Below are positions 25,966 to 30,054 of a DNA stretch of 30,054 bases, piece by piece. Source of the DNA: an uncultured Christensenella sp. Its GTDB lineage: Bacteria > Bacillota > Clostridia > Christensenellales > UBA3700. The notes beneath the pieces were generated by a model. The model did not search any database. It saw only the letters and a program-made list of their open reading frames with translations, and was not told the origin of the DNA. Made by a program: the position numbers and the translations under genes. Numbering within the stretch: the first letter of the stretch is position 1; the number at the start of each line of letters is the position of its first letter. The stretch is taken from positions 1 to 30,054 of the forward strand of contig CAJUEA010000018.1 of NCBI GenBank assembly GCA_910584975.1. The letters run 5' to 3'.

Positions 25966-26172
25966 TTGGCTAAAGTTACATTTGATAAAGCTTTGTGCAA
26001 AAGTTGCGGACTTTGCGTTACTGCGTGTCCTAAGCAAATTATCAGCATCAGCACTACGGATATGAACAACAAAGGTTATTTTGTTGCTGAGGTTGTTGAT
26101 ATGGACAAATGCATTGGTTGTGCGTTTTGTGCAACAATGTGTCCTGATTGTGTTATAGAGGTGGAGAAATAA
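25966..26172 (+). CDS. 2-oxoacid:ferredoxin oxidoreductase, ferredoxin-like delta subunit
   Basis: This 68-residue protein carries two [4Fe-4S] clusters and moves electrons from the catalytic subunits to free ferredoxin. The cluster motifs are C11-C14-C17-C21 followed by Pro, and C49-C52-C55-C59 followed by Pro; an extra Cys lies at 62. The start codon is TTG: AAGGAG (25952-25957) is correctly placed and no in-frame ATG gives a full N-terminal cluster. It is the first gene of the delta-alpha-beta-gamma operon. The stop shares one base with the next start. Confidence 0.92.
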   Translation: MAKVTFDKALCKSCGLCVTACPKQIISISTTDMNNKGYFVAEVVDMDKCIGCAFCATMCPDCVIEVEK

Positions 26173-27236
26173 TGGAAGAGAAAGTTTTGATGAAAGGCAA
26201 TGAGGCTATTGCCGAGGCTGCTATCCGTGGTGGTTGCAGAGCATTTTTTGGTTATCCTATCACTCCGCAAAATGAAATTCCGGAGTATATGTCTGCACGC
26301 ATGCCTGAGGTTGGTGGTGTGTTTATTCAATCTGAAAGTGAAGTTGCAGCAATTAATATGGTTTATGGTGCTGGTGGCACAGGCGTAAGAGCTATGACAA
26401 GCAGCTCATCTCCTGGTATTTCGCTTAAACAAGAAGGTATCAGCTATATTTGTGGCGCTGAAATTCCTTGCGTTATCGTAAATATGGTTAGAAGTGGTCC
26501 GGGACTTGGTGGTATTCAACCTGCACAATGTGACTATTTTCAAGCTGTAAAAGGTGGTGGACACGGCGATTACAAAATGCTTGTTTATGGACCAAACAGC
26601 GTTCAAGAATGTATGGATCTTATGTACAATGCATTTGATAAAGCATTTGAATATCGCTTGCCTGTTATGATTCTTGGCGATGGTATGTTGGGGCAGATTA
26701 TGGAACCCGTACTTTTACCTCCTATGAAGGATATGTCAAAAGACATTCGTCCAGATTGGGCAACTGATGGAACAAGATTTGGAAAAGAACACAGAGTTAT
26801 CAACTCTTTGTATATTCAACCTGACGAGCTTGAGGCAATCAATCACAAGTTGTTTGCAAAATATGATTTGATGGCAAAAAAAGAAACTATGTGCGAAGAG
26901 TATTTGTGTGATGACGCAGAAATTATATTGACAGCTTACGGCACGGTTGCTCGTATCGTTAAGAGCGCTGTTGATATGTTGCGTGAGCAAGGTCATAAAG
27001 TTGGTATGATAAGACCTATCACTTTGTTTCCATTCCCAACTGCAAATTATGAAAAGCTTGCAGCGCTTCCACAAGTTAAGGAGTTCATTTCAATTGAGCT
27101 TTCTATGGGACAAATGATTGAAGATGTTAAGCTTTGCGTAAACGGCAAAAAACCTGTTAAGTTTTATGGCAGATGTGGTGGTAATGTTATGACTGCTGAA
27201 GATATTGTGGCAGAAGTTTTGAAGGAGGAAAAGTAA
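26172..27236 (+). CDS. 2-oxoacid:ferredoxin oxidoreductase alpha subunit (VorB/KorA-like)
   Basis: This is the 354-residue alpha subunit of a four-subunit oxidoreductase that converts a 2-oxoacid and CoA to acyl-CoA, CO2 and reduced ferredoxin. GYPITPQ (27-33), TSSSSPGISLKQEG (76-89) and VRSGPGLGG (106-114) match the pyrimidine-binding and CoA-contacting parts of the family. The substrate could be 2-oxoisovalerate or 2-oxoglutarate; the motifs do not let me choose, though the layout is like those usually labelled VorB in Clostridia. ATG 26172 overlaps the previous stop by one base, behind GAGGTGGAG. The role fits branched-chain amino acid fermentation or 2-oxoglutarate synthesis in an anaerobe. 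Confidence 0.93.
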   Translation: MEEKVLMKGNEAIAEAAIRGGCRAFFGYPITPQNEIPEYMSARMPEVGGVFIQSESEVAAINMVYGAGGTGVRAMTSSSSPGISLKQEGISYICGAEIPCVIVNMVRSGPGLGGIQPAQCDYFQAVKGGGHGDYKMLVYGPNSVQECMDLMYNAFDKAFEYRLPVMILGDGMLGQIMEPVLLPPMKDMSKDIRPDWATDGTRFGKEHRVINSLYIQPDELEAINHKLFAKYDLMAKKETMCEEYLCDDAEIILTAYGTVARIVKSAVDMLREQGHKVGMIRPITLFPFPTANYEKLAALPQVKEFISIELSMGQMIEDVKLCVNGKKPVKFYGRCGGNVMTAEDIVAEVLKEEK

Positions 27237-27237
27237 T

Positions 27238-27984
27238 ATGAAAAAAGTTTTTGAAAAACCAAAAATGTTGACTGATGTTCCTTTTCACTATTGCCCAGGC
27301 TGTTCTCACGGCATAGTACATAGGTTGGTTGCAAGTGCAATTGACAAGCTTAATGCTCAAAAAGTTATTGGTGTTGCGCCAGTTGGTTGTGCTGTTTTTG
27401 CTTATGATTATTTCAATTGTGATATGCAAGAGGCTGCACATGGCAGAGCACCTGCAGTTGCAACTGGTATCAAACGCACAAATCGTGATGCAATCGTTTT
27501 TGCTTATCAAGGTGATGGCGACCTTGCAAGTATCGGTATGGCAGAAATTGTTCACGCTGCAGCAAGAAGTGAAAACATCACAGTAATATTCATCAACAAT
27601 GCAATTTATGGTATGACAGGCGGACAAATGGCTCCAACAACAATGATTGGACAAAAGGCAACAACTTGCCAACAAGGCAGAAGTGTTGAGCTTAATGGTT
27701 ACCCAATTCATGTTTCTGAAATGCTTGCTCAATTGCAAGGACCTTGCTACATTGAAAGAGTTTCCACTCATGATGTAAAGCATGTTAAACAAGCTGAAAA
27801 AGCAATCGATAAAGCTTTCCGTAATCAAGCAGAAGGCAAAGGATTTAGCTTGGTTGAAGTGTTGTCATCTTGTCCTACAAACTGGGGCAAATCTCCACTT
27901 GATTCAATGAAATGGGTGGAAGAAGAAATGTGCAAAATATATCCTCTTGGAGTATTCAAAGACACTACAAAGGAGGAACAATAA
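27238..27984 (+). CDS. 2-oxoacid:ferredoxin oxidoreductase beta subunit, TPP-binding
   Basis: This is the 248-residue beta subunit holding thiamine diphosphate. YCPGCSHG (18-25) is the usual N-terminal signature, and the TPP-Mg motif is GDGDLASIG (92-100) with N120-N121 further on, then YGMTGGQMAPTT (124-135). As in other four-subunit enzymes, the iron-sulfur clusters are carried mainly by the separate delta subunit. GGAGGAAAAG precedes the ATG, one base after the alpha stop codon. Its stop overlaps the gamma start. Confidence 0.94.
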   Translation: MKKVFEKPKMLTDVPFHYCPGCSHGIVHRLVASAIDKLNAQKVIGVAPVGCAVFAYDYFNCDMQEAAHGRAPAVATGIKRTNRDAIVFAYQGDGDLASIGMAEIVHAAARSENITVIFINNAIYGMTGGQMAPTTMIGQKATTCQQGRSVELNGYPIHVSEMLAQLQGPCYIERVSTHDVKHVKQAEKAIDKAFRNQAEGKGFSLVEVLSSCPTNWGKSPLDSMKWVEEEMCKIYPLGVFKDTTKEEQ

Positions 27985-28511
27985 TGGATAAAATTATTAT
28001 TGCTGGTTTTGGTGGACAAGGCGTTTTGTCTTTGGGACAATTTATTGCTTATTCTGCAATGTATGAGGGCAAGGAAGTTTCTTGGTTACCATCTTATGGT
28101 CCAGAAATGCGTGGAGGCACAGCAAATTGTAGCGTTTGTGTGGATAGCAACCCTATCGCATCACCAATCATTGCTGTACCTGACACTTTGATTGCAATGA
28201 ATAAGCCTAGCTTGGATAAATTTGTAAATAGCGTAAGAGCAGGTGGAACAATTATTGTAAACAGCTCTTTGATTGCTGACAAAGTTGCTCGCACAGATGT
28301 AAAGGTTTTTTATGTTGATGCAAACAAAATTGCTTTGGAGGCTCAAAACCCTAAGGCTGCAAACCTTGTTATTTTTGGTTCTTATGTAAAACATAGTGGT
28401 TCTTTAGATAAAGAGAATGCCATAAACACAATAAGCAAAATCTTTGCTAAAAAGCCAAAATTCATTCCTTCAAATGTAAAAGCGTTTGAATTGGGATATG
28501 CTTTGGACTAA
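27984..28511 (+). CDS. 2-oxoacid:ferredoxin oxidoreductase gamma subunit
   Basis: This 175-residue gamma subunit completes the oxidoreductase. GFGGQGVLSLG (8-18) is the family's N-terminal glycine-rich signature, and PSYGPEMRGGTANC (36-49) is its second conserved block. The subunit supplies the domain thought to bind CoA with alpha. I chose ATG 27984 because AAGGAGGAACA is correctly spaced and the family motif starts seven residues later; the frame is open upstream but not homologous. A strong terminator follows. Confidence 0.94.
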   Translation: MDKIIIAGFGGQGVLSLGQFIAYSAMYEGKEVSWLPSYGPEMRGGTANCSVCVDSNPIASPIIAVPDTLIAMNKPSLDKFVNSVRAGGTIIVNSSLIADKVARTDVKVFYVDANKIALEAQNPKAANLVIFGSYVKHSGSLDKENAINTISKIFAKKPKFIPSNVKAFELGYALD

Positions 28512-28557
28512 TTGCAAGGACTGTAAAACAAAAAATATAACTTTATAAAATGTAAAC

Positions 28558-28591
28558 AAAAACAGCTGTTCAAATTGAGCAGTTGTTTTTT
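28558..28591 (+). terminator. Terminator of the oxidoreductase operon
   Basis: An AACAGCTGTTC/GAGCAGTTGTT stem (28561-28571 and 28577-28587, two G-U pairs) can be lengthened by A-T pairs and runs into TTTTTT. It lies about 50 bases after the gamma stop. Confidence 0.85.
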
Positions 28592-28666
28592 ATCTTTTTC
28601 AAAAGAAAATACTAAGTTTTATTTCACCTTTTCCAGTGGAGTATTGTGATTGCAAATAAATTAAAC

Positions 28667-28703
28667 ATTATTTAATTAGCTTTATCAATTAAATAATATT
28701 TTT
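28667..28703. other. AT-only 11-bp hairpin
   Basis: ATTATTTAATT (28667-28677) and AATTAAATAAT (28687-28697) are perfect inverted repeats around AGCTTTATC, followed by ATTTTTC. It could be a weak terminator or a protein-binding palindrome. Confidence 0.45.
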
Positions 28704-28770
28704 CTATATAATTGATTAATATAATTATAAATTTTATATATAAATATTAATAGATAATAAATTGCAATAT

Positions 28771-28800
28771 GTTTCAAAAATCATAATGCGATTTTGTGTG
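28771..28800 (-). repeat. Dispersed AAAAATCG-TATTA repeat, copy E (palindromic, divergent)
   Basis: On the minus strand, CACAAAATCGCATTA is followed by TGATTTTTGAAAC. This keeps the AAAATC...GATTTTT inverted repeat of copy D with a slightly shorter centre. It is the least certain member. Confidence 0.35.
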
Positions 28801-28823
28801 TTAGAATTTATAAACTGAAAACT

Positions 28824-28862
28824 TCACCGAACATATTATTTGTTCGGTGATTTTCATTTTTT
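28824..28862 (+). terminator. Orphan terminator-like hairpin
   Basis: A perfect 10-bp stem, TCACCGAACA (28824-28833) and TGTTCGGTGA (28841-28850), is followed by TTTTCATTTTTT. No gene ends directly before it, so it may close a small RNA transcribed from the preceding 230 bases or serve as a backup terminator. Confidence 0.65.
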
Positions 28863-29066
28863 GTTGGATAACAAAGAAGTAATTGCAGGTTAATCGGTAA
28901 TTAAAAATTAGAGAAAACTATGTTTAATGGTTGAATTATGTTGTTTTAGAGTAAATTAGGCTTAAAAGACTGTTTTTTATAATGAATAACTTTGTTCGAT
29001 TTTATATGAGCATAAGGCAAAAAACGATTAAAAAATTGCAAAACAGATTGTTTTTATGTAGAAAAA

Positions 29067-29145
29067 TGTCGATATTTATCGAACATTGTAGAATATTATT
29101 GAATATTAAATAATCATAATCAAAAATATTAAATTATTTGTCGAT
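29067..29145 (+). promoter_or_regulatory. Putative Spo0A boxes upstream of spo0A
   Basis: Three 6-of-7 matches to the Spo0A box TGTCGAA occur on the + strand: TGTCGAT (29067-29073), TATCGAA (29077-29083, exactly ten bases later) and TGTCGAT (29139-29145, preceded by T as in the longer consensus). Autoregulation by Spo0A is known in Bacillus. In such AT-rich DNA the matches are suggestive only. Confidence 0.4.
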
Positions 29146-29285
29146 AATAGTTGATTTATTTAGTAATATGTTGTATTATTGTATATGTAAAATATATTTT
29201 GAATAAATTTGAATTATGACAAAAAAATATTTATTGAAATTTATTTTATAATTATTTAACAATATTTAATAATAAGGAGCAAGAA

Positions 29286-30054
29286 ATGAAGAAAATGAAA
29301 GTAGTGGTAGTAGATGGAGACGCGCGAGTATGTGAGATGGCAAAGAGAGGATTGGAAAGTGAGGAAATGGAAGTTGTAGGCACAGCTAACAATGGAGTAG
29401 AGTGTCTTGAGTTGTTGAAGAATAATGAAGTGGATGTTGTGCTAACAGAGCTTATGTTGCCAGCAATGGATGGATATATGCTAATAGATAAAATCAATAA
29501 TAGTGCGAGAGGAAATAAGCCAAAAGTGTTTGTAATGACAAGTATATCATCAGAAACACTTTTGACGGCCGCATTTGAGAAGAATATCATATATTACTTT
29601 ATCAAGCCATTGGATTTTGCAGTAATCAAGAAAGTAATAATGGAAAAGTACAACAGCAATCCATTGTGGCAGATATTGAATAAGAAGGACAAGCAGGTTG
29701 TCAAAACAGAGGAAGTAATGACAAAACAAAAAGTACAAGTGTTGGATGAGAGGATATCCAAGATATTTATCATGATAGGAATACCAGCACACATAAAGGG
29801 CTATCAGTATTTAAGACACGCAATAAAACAAGTGATGGCAGATTCAATGCTAATTAATAACATAACAAAGAAGTTGTATCCAAATGTAGCAGAGGCATTT
29901 GACTCATCAGCAAGTAAAGTTGAAAGAGCAATAAGACACGCAATAGATGTAGCGTGGAGTAGAGGAAAGATAGAGAATATCAACAAGGTGTTTGGGTTTA
30001 AAGTGTATAGTGCCAACGATAAGCCAACAAATGGAGAGTTTATAGCGTTGGTAG
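29286..30054 (+). CDS. spo0A: Stage 0 sporulation protein A, atypical receiver (3' end cut off)
   Basis: Spo0A is the master response regulator of sporulation and stationary-phase genes. The window shows 256 codons, and roughly ten residues are probably missing at the C-terminus. The DNA-binding domain is unmistakable: IPAHIKGYQYLRHAI, then YPNVAEAF, then KVERAIRHAIDVAWSRG, and KPTNGEFIAL. The N-terminal receiver is atypical. Bacillus D56 is E55 here (LTELMLPAMDG), and the D10-D11 pair is D10-G11 (VVVDGDAR). The Thr of VMTS and the Lys of FIKPLD are kept. Glu may mimic phosphorylation or abolish it. AAGGAG (29274-29279) sets the start. Codon choice (many GTA and ATA) looks different from the neighbouring genes. 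Confidence 0.93.
   Translation, partial: MKKMKVVVVDGDARVCEMAKRGLESEEMEVVGTANNGVECLELLKNNEVDVVLTELMLPAMDGYMLIDKINNSARGNKPKVFVMTSISSETLLTAAFEKNIIYYFIKPLDFAVIKKVIMEKYNSNPLWQILNKKDKQVVKTEEVMTKQKVQVLDERISKIFIMIGIPAHIKGYQYLRHAIKQVMADSMLINNITKKLYPNVAEAFDSSASKVERAIRHAIDVAWSRGKIENINKVFGFKVYSANDKPTNGEFIALV

Larger units (their letters stand above)
28512..29285. other. AT-rich non-coding region before spo0A
   Basis: No gene can be called in these 774 bases. It holds the operon terminator, an AT-only hairpin, an orphan terminator-like hairpin, a copy of the dispersed repeat and three Spo0A-box-like sites. The part from 29146 to 29270 is very AT-rich and low in complexity. Confidence 0.6.

Noticed and set aside
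26148..26171. Upstream in-frame start for the oxidoreductase alpha subunit
   Set aside because: It would overlap the delta subunit gene and lengthen the protein with residues absent from the family; ATG 26172 has GAGGTGGAG and the one-base stop/start overlap seen elsewhere in the operon.
27912..27983. Upstream start for the oxidoreductase gamma subunit
   Set aside because: It lies inside the beta gene; the AAGGAGG site and the family's N-terminal glycine motif both fit ATG 27984.

Overview
The window looks like part of the chromosome of a low-GC, Gram-positive, Clostridia-like anaerobe, probably an uncultured gut commensal. The evidence is a strongly AT-rich sequence, good AGGAGG-type ribosome binding sites, a Spo0A sporulation regulator, the class 1B (PyrK/PyrD) dihydroorotate dehydrogenase, a ferredoxin-linked 2-oxoacid oxidoreductase, and several glycosidases suited to host glycans. 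Every gene I support lies on the + strand.

Layout. 1-369: promoter region with a two-hairpin dispersed repeat. 370-3580: a two-gene glycan unit (BgaC-like GH35 beta-galactosidase and a sialidase-fold lipoprotein). 3808-4101: a small orphan protein. 4350-8373: a 1253-residue membrane-anchored protein with two metallophosphoesterase domains, followed by a small XRE-type regulator. 8447-16930: the pyrimidine biosynthesis cluster pyrB-pyrC-pyrF-carB-pyrK-pyrD, preceded by a leader with mutually exclusive antiterminator and terminator hairpins. The cluster lacks carA and pyrE. 17080-19552: a promoter with palindromic operator-like sites, a long non-coding stretch, and a CapD/PglF-like nucleotide-sugar 4,6-dehydratase. 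19896-20065: a tRNA-Asn(GUU) gene with its own promoter and terminator. 20227-24040: a compact type II restriction-modification unit. It consists of one polypeptide with two complete cytosine-5 methyltransferase domains and an overlapping endonuclease-like gene with a PD...SVK...E signature. 24202-25815: a cytoplasmic GH110-type alpha-1,3-galactosidase-like beta-helix protein. 25828-28591: a four-subunit 2-oxoacid:ferredoxin oxidoreductase operon. 28592-29285: an AT-rich non-coding region with hairpins and Spo0A-box-like sites. 29286 to the right edge: spo0A, cut off by the window end.

How the genes fit together. GH35, GH110 and the sialidase-like lipoprotein suggest trimming of beta-1,3- and alpha-1,3-linked galactose, and perhaps sialic acid, from mucin or blood-group type glycans. 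The oxidoreductase operon fits anaerobic amino acid fermentation, passing electrons to ferredoxin. The pyr cluster encodes most of UMP synthesis.

The points most worth a second look are: the fused double C5-methyltransferase with its divergent nuclease; the Spo0A receiver in which the phosphoacceptor Asp is replaced by Glu; the pyr leader switch; the two-domain phosphoesterase; and a short dispersed repeat found in at least five intergenic regions. Everything here is read by eye from sequence; no database search was run.
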